A DNA stretch of 64,000 bases from Clavaria fumosa (Eukaryota > Basidiomycota > Agaricomycetes > Agaricales > Clavariaceae): the NCBI GenBank assembly GCA_951802425.1, contig OX637794.1, positions 2,418,001-2,482,000 on the forward strand, given 5' to 3'. The notes below the pieces were generated by a model, which ran no database searches, had not been told where the DNA came from, and worked only from the letters and a program-made list of their open reading frames with translations. The position numbers and the translations under genes were made by a program. Shown in pieces: positions 1 through 12,321 of this stretch. How positions within the stretch are numbered: position 1 is the stretch's first letter; every line of letters begins with the position of its first letter.

Positions 1-1610
1 TGCGCGTCGCGGATTTCGACGACGCGCCCCATACTCGGGTAGCTATGCACCATGAGCGAGTTTGTTGGGTATCCATGCGTCGAGAGGAACTCTTTGCGAT
101 GCGGCGACCAGATGACCGACGTCACCTGTGATGGCGTAGGCAGCGTGTGCAGACGTGCGCCCGTAGTGCTGTTCCAGACGTTGACTGTCGCGTCGTTTGT
201 GCCTCCGCCAGAGGCGAGGAGAGCGGGTTGCCAGGGACACCATGCGATAGCCTGGCGTTGACGCGATTAGTGAGAAAGAGCTTTACATTGTCAACGAATA
301 CAAACCTTGACGGCAGCGGTGTGATTCCTCTTGGTCCACTTTGCGTTGCTGATGGACTGTGCCCGCCCGTCTATCACACTCTCGCCGATCCTGCCGTCCC
401 AGATGTTGACGACGTTGTCATTCCCCCCGCTGGCTAGTAATTCGCCGTCCTGCCTCCACTTCAAGCCGCACACTTCGCCACTGTGCCCGAGCAGCTCCAT
501 GACCTTGTGCCGGGGGACACGCACATCGTGATGCCATATGCTCCCGTCACCGCAACCCGAGCTCAGAATGTGGTTATGCCAGCTCAGCACCGCTACTTGA
601 CCCTGATGCCCGCCCATCGTTCTTAGTTTCACCAACTTCTCCACGTCCCACAATTCGACCTCACCGCTGCCTAATCCTACGCCGAGGAACATGCCGTCGT
701 TCGACCAGTCGACGCTGCTCACGTAGCCTCCTTCCGGAGCTTCACTAACTTGAACTACCTCACCGGTCTCTGCCTTCCACACGTAAGTCGCTTCGCCCAG
801 GGCGACACTGACGACATTAAGGCAACTCCAGCTGATTAAGTTGAGGTAAAAATCGTCCACCATGCCAGGGGCGTCGAGCACTCGTTCGGGGACGGTGGCA
901 ATCTTGCGCGACTTGTCCTTCACAGTACCGTTGGAGCTCGGTAACGCGCCAGGGCGAGTGTACATTGGACGGACGATCTCGCGCTGCTGTGCCAGGGTGT
1001 GATCCGAGGATGCGGACGGTGGCGGCTCATGGTAGCCGAGGATTCGACGGTTGACAGGCACGCCAGTGGCCTCGATAAGACGAGCTGTGTGCTGCGGAGA
1101 GGCGGATGTTGTGTTCAGGTGCATGCATTCCAGCGTCGCAGTCACCGACGTGACGTCGGGAATGAATCGGTCGCGCTGAGCCAATCAGAAAAAAAGTCGT
1201 CATGGCGTGGGATAATGTAAAAAACTACGAAAGTTGCCTACAACAGCCGAAGTAGACCTAGAACGTTTAATCTGGTTCTTTGGCGGAGGGACGTAGTCTC
1301 GAGTTATGACGTCCAAGCGACTCTCGACGCCACCCGCCCTGATGACACCGCCGCTCGCCTGCTGCCTCATTGCGTCGGAGATGGCGAGACCAGCACTCGC
1401 GCGCTTTACGGGGGTGACGGGACGAGATCTACTCGCCGAAAGGAAGGGATTGGGAGTCTCGTGAGTTGACTTGGATAATTTGGCGTGCGAGGACGTTCGC
1501 TTCACAGGCGTCGCAAGAGATGCATTGCTAAGCGCGGAAATCAGGGAAGGGGTGAGCGGTGTTTTGACCTCTGAGCGTGATCTGTTTCGTGAAGGAGTCT
1601 TGGAAGCCAT
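1..1610 (-). CDS. cdc20: Cdc20/Slp1-type APC/C activator, WD40 protein (3' end off window)
   Basis: This is the mitotic co-activator that recruits substrates to the anaphase-promoting complex. Exon 1 (1610-1242) begins MASKTPSRN and is Ser/Thr/Arg-rich. After a 66-bp intron (1176-1241), exon 2 (1175-306) opens with the C-box-like DRFIP, continues with the Cdc20-type PERVLDAPG and DDFYLNL segment, and then WD40 blades (for example SGGNDNVVNIWDG). A 54-bp intron (252-305, branch site CTAAT) leads to exon 3 (251-1), which reads AIAWCPWQP and STHGYPTNSL, both typical of Cdc20/Cdh1 propellers. PERVLDAPG favours Cdc20; Cdh1 usually has FKVLDAPE. The C-terminal IR tail lies outside the window. The exact phase-0 donor of intron 1 (1241 or 1244) is uncertain. 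Family call is firm. Confidence 0.92.
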
Positions 1611-2269
1611 GAAAAAATTATGAGCAATGAGGGATAGGTGATGAAGGACGAGTAGGAAGATTGCTGGATTGCGGTAGCAGAGCGACGTGCGCGTGCGGGG
1701 ACGAATTTGAACCACAGCAGCACGCGCTTTCAATTCAAATCACGTGGACGTAAAGTCACGTGATAGGCTCAGAAATGTAGGTTGCATCGACGCTCTATGA
1801 CGGACTTAGATGGTGGTCTGCCTGCAGCCATATTGGAGTCATTTCGTGAACACTTTTTGTATGAGTTACGGTAAGGCGCGTCAGCAAAATAATTGGAAGG
1901 ACTGCCACACACCTTTGGATACCCCCTGTAACACCTACTGATTTTGCTGATGCAGGTTCGTCAATTGCAACGTTACATTGTGAGTTTGAGGATGTACCTC
2001 AAGTAAGGCCTGAGGCAGCGAGTATTTGTCTAGCCTTCATTGACTCAAAAGCTGAATATTCCTTTGTACCCTTCTGAGGTACTGACCGCACCACAAATTC
2101 AGCGACAAGCAATGCAGGCACGCGCTGACTGCGCACACCTGTGCCTTGTGCCTGAAGTAAGAATCACACCTGCCAGTGCAGCCCAATTCTGGTGATCCCA
2201 TGAACCCAGAGGGATGGTGACGACCGTGATGGTCAGTCAGGGATTTGAACGCTCGCCGCTGAGGACTTC
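1611..2269. other. Intergenic, no gene seen
   Basis: Upstream flank of cdc20. Only short unrelated open frames occur, and no motif or repeat was recognised. Confidence 0.5.
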
Positions 2270-2420
2270 TGATTTCGGTATTTGCGGCATCTGCTTCAAC
2301 CTGTTTTGCTGAAGCAGGAGATGGGCTGCCGCATATCTCTGAGTATATCAGCTCCTTGTGAAGTTTGTTCAAAGGATAGAGTACACGAGGCACGCAGCTT
2401 GAGAAATTCCGCAGAGATGG
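2270..2420 (-). repeat. Diverged repeat, copy 1 (partner at 5985-6135)
   Basis: About 75 bp around TCAACCTGTTTTGCTGAAGC and GGAGATGGGCTGC aligns with 6045-6120 (TCAGCCTGTTTTATTGACAC, GGGGATGGGCTTC). On the minus strand both copies read through a similar peptide (SPSPASAKQ versus SPSPVSIKQ), and a TATA-like motif lies upstream on that strand in both. They may be 5' ends of paralogous decayed genes, but I cannot identify the family. Confidence 0.4.
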
Positions 2421-3338
2421 GGGGAGCTAAGAACCGAGGCAGGATGAGAATGAGCGCTGAGCACTTATAAGGCACTTCGCGAGAGGCTGTCCGACGGGTA
2501 ACGATTGTAAGCAACAACTCTTTCAACGAACCGATTAAGTACTGACCATTCACAGCAATGACAGCATTGGAGTGGCCAGTCTCACCTCGGGAAACAACAG
2601 AAGGAAGTCCTATAATACTGCATTTACATCACCGCAGTCGTACATCTAATTCATCACTTAGCACGGGTGTGTCGCTTTGCTGTGGTGCAGCATCTGAATT
2701 GGATATTCTAACACACCTGGGTCAACGGTGGGACAACGGTAAAAGTTGACATTGGTCATGCGGCCAATTCAAAGATGCCGGTGATCGCAAGCGACATGTC
2801 ACTAGTGACATGTGACGGCGCTTCCGCAAACTACCTTTGCCGATCTGTTCTCAGTCTCAGTGGACATGAGCCAGATCTGGTCTCTGAGAATGGTTGTCTC
2901 AAGGACGAGGCGGAGGAAATCATCGTAGAGAAGGCGTCTTTGGCAAGATACGCCGTCTTCCACTGTCGCCTTGTACTTCCCGCAGTATGTGTCTTCAACG
3001 CTGTTGATGCGTTTCTCTCGTCCGCGTAGCATTCGAGCCGCCGAGAAAGCTTTCGAACATGCAAGACGTACTCGAAGAGTCCATTCAGCACTATGGGCTC
3101 CTTCCACACAAGCTTCGTGATCGTGCTCGTTGAAGATTTCGAGGCCAATGCCCTATCCTGCCTGGTTGCCGAGCACATCACTGGCACCAGATCAGCCCAG
3201 GATTGGGCTTGGCGCACCTGGCCAGAGACCACCCAAGATCTCCATAACATCTAGCCTGCTCCGACCTTCTCTCGTCATCGTGAATGCCTATTCTTTGAGG
3301 TCTGGGGGTTCTTCACCAGTGGATGACGAACCAATACG
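2421..3338. other. Gene-poor stretch with unsupported short ORFs
   Basis: Several overlapping minus-strand frames (2802-3250) have no recognisable domain and no clear splice partners. I see no supported gene. Confidence 0.4.
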
Positions 3339-3796
3339 ATGGTCATTCGACGATATCAAGGAAAAACGCCAACCTCCCCGCGCTGTGCCTCTGCAGACAC
3401 TCCCTGCCAATCCCAACCTCTGCGAGTCGGCCACCCTGATGAGATTTTTGTCACCCGAGGGTCGGGGGCGAGAGCTGCGGAGGCCGAGTCGGCTACAGCC
3501 GCCTCTTCCCCGCTCGTTAAGCCCTTCTCACCAGTCGTCGTGGACGCGCTTGAACGCAAACTCGTCGAGTATCCTGCTGGTACTGTTCGGCCACGTGCCA
3601 CATCTGGAACCCACCAAACAATGAAAAGACGGAACAAAAAATCCACGGGCAAGACGAAAACGAGCAACGGGAAGGAGAACCTTCATACGGGTCTTGGTCA
3701 GAGCACTACCACCGGGTGAGTTTCGCAGCCTAGCGCCAGAGCTGTCCCTTCTTTTACTGACTTCCTTTCAGTCCTTGCAGAATCCCTGAAGATTAA
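3339..3796 (+). CDS. Possible small hypothetical gene, two exons
   Basis: An open frame from ATG 3339 reaches a good donor GTGAGT at 3716. A 56-bp intron with a pyrimidine-rich CTTTCAG acceptor ends at 3771, and the second exon closes with TAA at 3794-3796. The predicted protein is about 134 aa, Ser/Thr/Lys-rich and probably disordered. I recognise no domain. The splice signals are the only positive evidence, and the start could lie further upstream. Confidence 0.25.
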
Positions 3797-4379
3797 GCGC
3801 TCTCGTCCTCGAGGACGCCTCATTGCAGTGTCTACAAGACCAAGTAATGTGTGACCTTCGATGGTACCATGATATGGCGCTAGACATTTCACATACTATG
3901 AATCTATGCTCTCCTCTCGACATCACACACTCAGGCCTTCCGCAACTGACAAGAACTCTCTGCATAATCAAACATAATCACGACTCTCTGATGCATTGAT
4001 TGTTTCGTTTTCTTGTAACTGATGAAACCCAATTCTGAGTAAAAATCATTTTCTGCCCGCCTGTAGCAAACCGCAGGACGTGCATAACTGTAGTTGTCAA
4101 TTAGCTGACTCTATTTATCGCACAATAATACCTGGCACCATTGCCTCATGATCACACAGTTCAATCGCCGCCTTGAAGAGTCTCAGGTCCAGGTCAAATA
4201 CGACGACTGTGTTACCAACTTAAGGACTAGTATTCCAAGTTATGGAGTCGTCGCGGAGTTGTCGATGGTTCATTGGAGTCTGAGACGGCGCCTAAAATCT
4301 CCGCTCAACAACCTTGACAACAATCAATGCGCAACACGAAAGGATACTTACCATTTGCTTCTCAACCCATCCTCATCGA
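3797..4379. other. Intergenic, nothing recognised
   Basis: AT-richer sequence with no supported ORF, RNA gene or repeat. Confidence 0.4.
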
Positions 4380-4990
4380 CATTCCAGCGTATTCCAGCGT
4401 CGCTGCCGTCCTCTTACCCAAGTCCTTCATCTCACAAGGTGGTCTTGCCTGCTCCTGCATGCCCGACTATCTATATCTCGGTTACGACCTAATGTGCCGT
4501 CTTTCTTCGGATGCAATAGGCCCGCCATTCGTATGAGCGCCTTTGTATTACCAATAAAGAAGAGGGCAGAAGGGGGCTCATCGCTGTCTGCTTTGAGGTC
4601 AGGGTTTTCCTGTTAACTGCGCGTGGCGTCCACAAGACTGAACAAGCGCTCGAACACGGCAAACATCCCTACGGCCCTGCGAGTGCGGTACCCCGTCTAC
4701 ACCATCAATAGTGACGCAGAAGGCTGAACGCAGCATGTACTTCTCCTATGGATGGTTGAGTGATGACATGCACTGCCATGGTCTCCTGGAGTCTGATATC
4801 ACAGCAAATATTCGCCACTTTCAACCTCGAAGGGGAATTCCACACGCCCCTATCCTTTCTCATCAATAATCGAACGTTATTCCAGTGTTGTCGCCGTTAT
4901 TTTTTTTTCATCCCCTCCAATGGAATCTCCTGTTGGACGAGTTTGACTGGGTTTCCTATAGTGCGAATGCACTTCGTCTAGATTTTCCTT
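4380..4990 (-). pseudogene. P-loop NTPase gene relic, copy 1
   Basis: The minus strand contains a Walker A-like GHAGAGKTTL followed at once by a stop, with further stops on both sides, so it is not expressed as such. The DNA aligns with 8060-8620 and 9140-9525: the segments around GAGGTCAGGGTTTTCC, CAAGCGCTCGAACACGGC and TTTGACTGGGTTTCC recur in order. Gx(4)GKTT is generic for NACHT/STAND-type and other P-loop NTPases, so the family is not resolved. Confidence 0.45.
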
Positions 4991-5380
4991 CGGTTCTCAG
5001 GTGTTTTCACTTGCAGTTGGCTCATCACACGGTCCAAATTCATTCTGTCGACATCGGTCGTCTTTCCATATCCCACGCATTTCTCGGTGATGGTGGGGTA
5101 TTTGTCGTTTTGTGTTTTCTAAGTGGAATTTGCAGGTGGGATACGCCACGCCATTACTTTGGGCACTTGCGCATGGGAGGGGAGAAAGGTTGGTGAGGTT
5201 TTTCTTCAGTCTGTCAATTTTAACTGTGCCTGGCATCTATCAACAAGCGCGTCAAATTGATGTACAAAGCAAGCAGCCAACCAGAATCAGGGAATTCTCA
5301 TCAACAGGATAACGGGCTCAGAAACTACGATCGGAACTCAGCAGAAAGGCGAAGAAGAAGCAAAGGAAATTGTAAGAGAG
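4991..5380. other. Intergenic, nothing recognised
   Basis: Continues from the relic above. No supported feature. Confidence 0.35.
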
Positions 5381-5812
5381 CTACACCATTAAAACCTGAA
5401 CGTCAGTCTGTTCCACCCTCGAGCCCACTTGATACACCGCTACCATAACACAGAAACCAATTCCAGCCACAAGGCTCCCAATCATGACAACTGCGATGCC
5501 CACTGCGACACGAATCACTTCAAGCACAAGGACGATGGCCATGCCTACAATGCTGAGGAGCATCATGGCTACCGGAAAGAGAGCAGCGGCACGGAGCAGC
5601 CAAGGTTTGTTGACCGGAGCGGCATTTGCGAAGCGTCGGCCACGTCTACCACCTTGGTGGAGGTAGCAGATGGCGGCAAAGATGGCGAGCAAGTTGAGCT
5701 CGGCAATACAACAGAGGACGACGCGTGAAGATGGTTCATGATTGACCGAATTGGAGGCGAGCAGCTGGGCCTCAGCGGCAAGGAAGACACAGCACTGTGC
5801 AAGTGGGGCTCA
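5381..5812 (-). CDS. Possible small multi-pass membrane protein, 3' exon
   Basis: An uninterrupted minus-strand frame of about 140 codons begins after an acceptor-like CACAG (near 5811) and ends at 5381. It carries hydrophobic stretches VVLCCIAELNLLAIFAAICY, FPVAMMLLSIVGMAIVLVL and VGIAVVMIGSLVAGIGFCVM, separated by a basic loop (GGRRGRRFANAAP), consistent with three transmembrane helices. Upstream exons probably lie between 5815 and 6140, but no unique splice path could be fixed. Part of that region is shared with the repeat at 2270-2420. No family recognised; it may be a decayed gene. Confidence 0.3.
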
Positions 5813-5984
5813 GGTAATACCAGGAGGATAATCAGGGAGACGGAGAAATGAGAGACACGAACAACGGCGATGATGGTGCGTATGTTGTCTTTCCCTGTGC
5901 TTTTGTCTTCCGCTGAAGAAGAGGCATACGTTATCTTGTTGTCTCCAACTGCGGAGGTGCGTACCAGCTGAGTGATATTGAATA

Positions 5985-6135
5985 GTAGTAGGGAGGACCT
6001 GTTGTTCGACAACAGTGACTTGGGTATTCGTGGTACGTGCCTCAGCCTGTTTTATTGACACAGGGGATGGGCTTCTACACTTCTCTGAAGACATCAATTC
6101 TTTGTGGAGATGTGTCGGGGAATAGTAAGAGTAAC
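5985..6135 (-). repeat. Diverged repeat, copy 2 (partner at 2270-2420)
   Basis: Second copy of the segment described at 2270-2420. It lies just upstream of the putative membrane-protein exon on the minus strand and downstream of a TATAAAAGG motif near 6175 on that strand. Confidence 0.4.
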
Positions 6136-6181
6136 TTGAGTGAGCTCGAGTATACGGAAGTCATGGTAATGGGCCTTTTAT

Positions 6182-6369
6182 ACATCATGTAGTGGCTGGG
6201 CACTCAATAAGTACTCAATATTATACTCAATGGCTACGTCAGGTTTAATAATAAAAAATAGATACACCAGTTCACACATCATGTAGTTGGGCACTCAATA
6301 AGTACTCAATATTATATTCAATGGCTACCTCAGGTTTAATAAAAAAAATTAGATACACCAGTTCACACA
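6182..6369 (+). repeat. Tandem duplication, two units of about 94 bp
   Basis: Unit 1 (6182-6275) and unit 2 (6276-6369) both run from ACATCATGTAG through GGGCACTCAATAAGTACTCA and TCAGGTTTAATA to ACACCAGTTCAC, with only a few substitutions and small indels. AT-rich and non-coding. Confidence 0.85.
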
Positions 6370-8059
6370 CACCCGTAAGTCGCCGATCACGTGGTCTGCC
6401 AAAAACAGAGCGCTTGCGTGCTCCACGACTCGTTCCGCCGTGCACAATGATAGTTACTTAATAGGGTTATATTGGCCAGCCAGACTGTAATCGATCGCTG
6501 ATGCTGCACTGGAGAGCCCCAGATGGAAAGGTGGAGTACTGGTATGCTGGGGGAGCCACGGTCGACGTCAACGTCGACTTGAGAGGAGCGGGTGAGTTTT
6601 TGTTGAACCATTGAGCTCGTTGAGGCACGGCAACGAAGGCACACTTGAGGAGTAGAGGCCAAACGATCCACCTATATTTTCACCATAACCCTACCAGAAA
6701 AGATCAGGCATGTTAGTTCTAGTTTCCTTGATGGCCAGCGCCCGATCGTCTGTCAATCAGACCCCCTCTCGAGATACCCGGGGCGTTTTTTTTGACTCGA
6801 TTTGCGTGTTTGCCGTCGGTGTGTGAACGCGTGTGAGAACGCCCAGTGTTGTGTGTGTGGGTTCCCTGAAATATTCGATACGCTGTAAATGTAATGGATA
6901 TGGATGAAAGAGACACACGGACCTGAAAGGGCGGTTTACTGCTAATCCCATTGATATTATTATAAGAACGGGGTGTAAGATCTGCACATTGGTATTTGAA
7001 GTCGCCGTTATGTGATAAAGATCCAGCATCGAGGACATCTTTGGTATGTACAACAAGTCGAAACGGAAAAGCACGAATAAGTGTTATTGAATTGTCTTAC
7101 CTGACTATATGCGCTGTAACAGTTCTCAGTCCGCGATCACGGCAAATGGGACCCGGCTCAGAGCCGAAACTGTAAGGACGACGATCCAATTCTGTAAAAT
7201 ACCGCATGTCTCAATGGTGCACGCTTTTTTTTTCATCAGGGTTGATTGTCTGATGTGTGGGAGAATAAATGTCCTTCTCTTTAACTGACTTACAGACGAG
7301 GCCTTCTTCGGCGTCACACGCGTCACATGTCACATGGACCAGATTGGGCGTATCTCCACGCCTCAGCTCATCCCGTCTGATCGTAGCGCGACTGGCTGAA
7401 GTCCTCCCCGAAAAATGGTAGATTGGATGAAACTGGTGCAAGCAGGAGCTCTACGCCATCCACGTTCCTATTCTCTGCCCTCCAACTCGGGGGGATGACA
7501 AGCCCCACACCCTCAGGTCCAAAATGTCCGCACGCTACCCAACGCCCAGCGGCTGTGACCGTACCGAACAAAATTGTGCGGCACTTCGTCTGGAGTTCAA
7601 GTGGTCGTTGACTGTGAAAGGCTGGGAGCGGCGACCAGGTTTATAAAACAAGTGTCGTGCTCTACCTGTTTTCATCGAATGTCTCATTAATCATTTCCAT
7701 CAAGTCAATTTTAGTTTCCTGAAGACTAACGGCCCCGCATGACCCTTTGTGAGGCTGAAATGAAGGTCGGCTTTCGGGTTGACTCTAATTCTGCTGATTA
7801 TAAGATTCGTCCGTCGATGACTCTAACTCTTGTCGTGTTCCTACCTCGCCCGCCGGCGCTGTGGTCTTCGACGCTCACACAATGGACCAGTCCGTGAAAG
7901 GGGCTGTGTAATTTGCATATGGTCTGTCATCTGTGTATATATCAAAACCCGTACCGGCATTCGCGAGGCACGCGTCCTCGAGGAATCGCAACTCGAGGGT
8001 GGTGCCGGCCACGGTTATTCACAGTGGTGGTGAAGAAGAGGAGGATGCGTCACGAGCGG
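6370..8059. other. Gene-poor stretch
   Basis: Minus-strand open frames at 6387-6671 (94 aa) and 7368-7571 (67 aa) lack recognisable domains and convincing splice partners. I see no tRNA or repeat. Confidence 0.4.
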
Positions 8060-8620
8060 GCCCTGCGGCGGGGATGATGTTAAAGGCCCTCGCTACGCTG
8101 TCGCACAGGTTGTCCCTGCCTGCTATGGGCCTGACCACATATCTCTCTCTGGCCCGCAATGCACCGTCCCTCGTCGGAATTAATGGATGAAATAGGATCA
8201 CCATACGTATGAATGCGCTAGTATAACTAGGAAAGAGCAAGGGCAGAAAGGATGACTGAGATTCTCGTTGTCCGCTTTGAGGTCAGGATTCCTCTTTGAG
8301 CTGCGCATGGTGTCTCCGGAACTGAACAAGCGCTCAAACACGGCAAACATCCTTACGGCCTGCGGGTGCGATATCTCGTCTGCGATATGACCGGTTAAAC
8401 ATAGAGAGTGCTTTCTTCTGTGAAAGTTCAAGTGATGGCATGACCTTCCATGATCTCCTAGGCCCTGGTATAACAGGACACTCTCAGCTTCGAAGGGTGC
8501 AACAATTCCAGTGTCGTCGCCCCCCTCTCGCCAACCGGATCTCTTGCGGACGAACTAGGGGTTTGACTGGTTTTCCCTCACCTGAATTTATCTCATTTCT
8601 TACCCGCTCCTCCATACTTT
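8060..8620 (-). pseudogene. P-loop NTPase gene relic, copy 2
   Basis: This copy aligns with copies 1 and 3 over most of its length. On the minus strand it reads VVRPIAGRDNLCDSVARAF, in which the Walker A lysine and threonines are lost (compare AEVGKTTLCDNISKVL in copy 3). Downstream on that strand lie RLFSSGDTMRSSKRNPDL and then stops. No intact ORF. Confidence 0.45.
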
Positions 8621-9139
8621 AATTGGCCTCCGCATCCTGAATGTGTTTCGTGAATGATTTAGTCGTCATCCTTCTGGAAGCGGAGCTGTAAGGGATGGAG
8701 GTCACCACATTCGGGTTTAGGGTAGGCCATGAGGAATCCGCATATTTACGACTATGACTACGACGACTACTACGGCTACGACTCAGGCTATCCATGACTA
8801 CATAAGTGTCTTTGCCAACAATTCGGATGCTGTGAATGGCTGGGACCCCAGCCTCTCCTTCGATTCAGCGCTCTCCCCCTCCCCCTCTGCCACTATCCCC
8901 TCGCGCCTCAAGATGAGGGCGGCGCCGGTCGGGGCTCTTCAAAACGATGGCGAAGAGGAGTGGGAGGAATTGCGAGCGGGGTATGCGGTGGGGTGTTGGA
9001 AGACGATATCGACGCTTGTGTACGCGACAGTAAATATGACCAGACCCTCAGCTTCTACGTGCAGTTGAGGGTACGTGCGATAGACACTTTCCTCATGATC
9101 ATTACTGACTTGTTAGAGTTTTGATAGGGTTATTATTTA
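8621..9139. other. Gene-poor stretch with a low-complexity ORF
   Basis: The 104-codon plus-strand frame at 8754-9068 starts in a run of ACG/ACT repeats (MTTTTTTATT) and has no recognisable domain. I do not call it a gene. Confidence 0.35.
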
Positions 9140-9525
9140 TATACATGAAGCTGAAATTTTCATACGATGATGGTGGTGCGTCATGACTCGTATGGCCTGG
9201 TCTGCGACCTCCCAAACATAAGCCCCCTTGTTCACGTTCAGCACCTTTGAGATGTTATCGCACAAGGTGGTCTTGCCCACTTCTGCGGGCTCGTCCACAT
9301 ACACCCCGGTTACCACTCGCAACGCATCGTCCGTCTTCGGGGTCGATGGACGAAATAGGCCTGCCATTCATATGAACGCATCCGTATGACTAACAAAGAG
9401 GCTTTGAAAGAGCAGGGGTAGAAAGCGTGACTGGGATAGACGTCTGCTTTGAGGTCAGTGTTCCTCTTTTAGTTGCATGTGGCATCTCCGGAACAGCGCA
9501 CTTTCTTCGGGCAGCACGAGGGCAT
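9140..9525 (-). pseudogene. P-loop NTPase gene relic, copy 3
   Basis: A minus-strand frame at 9137-9367 reads GVYVDEPAEVGKTTLCDNIS, a near-Walker A motif, and continues KVLNVNKGAYVWEV. The neighbouring DNA (GAGGTCAGTGTTCCTC, GCATCTCCGGAACAGCGC) matches the other two copies. It is only 76 codons and lacks the rest of any NTPase domain. A 94-codon minus frame at 9455-9739 overlaps its upstream side; its own function is unknown. Confidence 0.45.
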
Positions 9526-9731
9526 CCTGTGATTGCTCACAGGCCAGAATAACGAAGGACTCGACCATGCCTTCCACAGTCTTATGCGGCGGTTGAGGCG
9601 GCAGGAGATGGATAGAATGCTTCTCTTTACAGTAAGGACTGTTTCTACTAACTTCTAGTTGGAGGGCAGCATGCTGTGTGATCTTGAGTCGAATAAACCT
9701 GTGGACCGAACGTTTCTTACTTAGTTTCACC

Positions 9732-10004
9732 GTGTCCAATCACCACACTCAAAAGGGAGTTAGGTGTAACGCAGCCTCCCCGGCAACCGGCGGCCGCCCG
9801 GGGGGGCTCAGGTCGTGTATGGTAACGGTACAGTTACATGCGAGTATATACTGGGAGAGGAGGGAGGGTGCTATTGAATGAACTAAGTACGCTGATGGGC
9901 GAGAGAAGTATTTCTAAGTAGAGTTTTATAAGGGATATTGAGGACATACCTGGTGAGCGAGAGGAGAGGCTGGGGAGCCCCTCTCTTCATCGCTCACTAG
10001 GTAT
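9732..10004 (-). repeat. Structured repeat, copy A (GC box plus long hairpin)
   Basis: Shared with 16765-17045 in the same orientation. A GC-rich self-complementary box lies at 9770-9815 (GCAGCCTCCCCGG then CCCGGGGGGGCTC), followed by GGTCGTGTA and AACGGTACAG. About 175 bp on is a hairpin with arms TACCTGGTGAGCGA (9947-9960) and TCGCTCACTAGGTA (9990-10003) plus an inner GAGAGG/CCTCTC stem. No convincing ORF. It could be a non-autonomous mobile element or a structured RNA locus. Confidence 0.55.
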
Positions 10005-10189
10005 GTGCTAATAGGAGTAGCAGTCGGCATGCTCGTGTGCCGAGGGGTGCAAGTAGGACTCTGCCCGGGCGCAGGCAGTCGAGGTCCGTGCGTTGCTAGT
10101 GCTAATAGGAGTAGCAATCGGCATGCTCGTGCCGAGGGGTGCGAGTAGGACTCTGCCCGGGCACAGGCAGTCGAGGTCCGTGCGTTGCC
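10005..10189 (+). repeat. Tandem duplication, two units of about 92-94 bp
   Basis: Units 10005-10098 and 10099-10189 each run GTGCTAATAGGAGTAGCA, CGGCATGCTCGTG, AGTAGGACTCTGCCCGGGC and CAGTCGAGGTCCGTGCGTTG with few differences. They start just past the hairpin of structured repeat A, in the 5' flank of egd2. Confidence 0.85.
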
Positions 10190-10459
10190 TCGAAGGATTG
10201 GTTGGCAAGGCCGCGGAGTTGAATTGCTCGGCATTGCCCAGCTCTTGCTTCTGTTCATGCTCGTCGTCGTCGAGGACGTTCTCAAAGCAGTGAATTAGAG
10301 GGATATCACAAAGTATGTGTTATTTTGTCTCTCTTCTTGGCTGGTACCAGGACCGTGTTTCCGGTTTTCGTGCTACGAGGCCTTGATGCGTTGGATTCGT
10401 TGTCCGACCACACGATCAATCGACTCCCAGGACGTCGGTTGACCTGTTCGCACCTACAG

Positions 10460-11300
<841 letters not shown>

Positions 11301-11378
11301 TTACACATATATCAATGATGTTAGTCAAGTTGGCTCAATATAACAGCTCTTCGTACAGTAAGACGGATCAAGGGACAT

Positions 11379-12321
11379 TTAACGTTCCCAAAGCCGTAAT
11401 TCGACGTAGTAGTTTGACCTCTCCCAACCATCTTGCACAATGTCTACTCCCCTCCCAGCGACAATACCATTCTCCGTCCCTACCATGAGACCCAGATCCT
11501 GCGCCGCCAAGAGTACAAGCTGTCTCAGCTCTCCTGGAGCGAACATGTGGTAGTACCGATTAAACGTCCGTGGGCCGATGCTGTCTGCCATCACCCAGGG
11601 GACAAAGACGTCCTCTCCGGCGACAGCAACGCTGCCGGTCACCACCGTCTCTCCGCTGCCGCGGGGGATCGTCCGCTTGGACAGCTGGTCCTGCTCGGTA
11701 GCCCAAACGTAGATGAGGACACGCCCATGCCTCGGCGAGACGCACTGCAGGAGGCGCTGTACCGCGAGCTTGCGCCGCTCGTGTGTGCAAAGGTGGTGGA
11801 TAGTCGCGACCGAGATCACATAGTCCTGAAATGAGAACACGAAACAAAAAATGGATCAGAGGAGGGGGGACTTGGGCTCGGGATGGACGCACGAACGCTC
11901 CAGGTCTCCAACCGCGTCCCAGAACGTCGCCCCACACGACCTCCCTCTGCGATCGCCCCTCAGGCCCTGCGTGCTTCGCGATCTGCAGCAGGTTCCGACT
12001 ACGGTCTAGGCCGATTGTCCATACACTCCCAGGAGGCCGGCCGAGCGGGAGAGGGAGATATTTGCCATTCCCCGTCCCAGAGTCCAGGCCCACATAACCG
12101 GCGGGGAGGCTTTCGAAGAAGGCTTCGACGATGGGCCACGGCTGCCAATAGTGTTTGGCCGGTTAGAATGCGGTTCCGCTTTCCGGTGAAGTGGATGGTA
12201 AGACTTTATACCGCGTGGCAGAGAAGTGCGGGGCAATCTCGTCGTACACGGCGTGTACATGCTGGGATTCATATGCTTGGGGGTCGTCCGTAATGGTCGC
12301 GCGAGTGACTTCGCGTGGCAT
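11379..12321 (-). CDS. trm9: tRNA (carboxymethyluridine34-5-O)-methyltransferase, Trm9/ALKBH8 type
   Basis: An SAM-dependent methyltransferase completing mcm5U at the wobble position of certain tRNAs. Three exons (12321-12205, 12141-11893, 11825-11379; introns 63 and 67 bp) give 270 aa. Family hallmarks: VYDEIAPHFSATRYK then PWPIVEAFFESLPAGYVGLD joined across intron 1, motif I DSGTGNGKYL, the DYVISVATIHHL segment after intron 2, GRVLIYVWATEQ, VPWV and FNRYYHMF. Motif I has Thr where Trm9 usually has Cys (GCGNGKY). The start MPREVTR was chosen as the first in-frame ATG ahead of the conserved QHVHAVYDEIAPHF. It converges on egd2 with 78 bp between the stop codons. Confidence 0.93.

Noticed and set aside
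8754..9068. Small Thr-rich protein gene
   Set aside because: Starts in a simple ACG/ACT repeat and has no domain, splice partner or homologous copy in the window.
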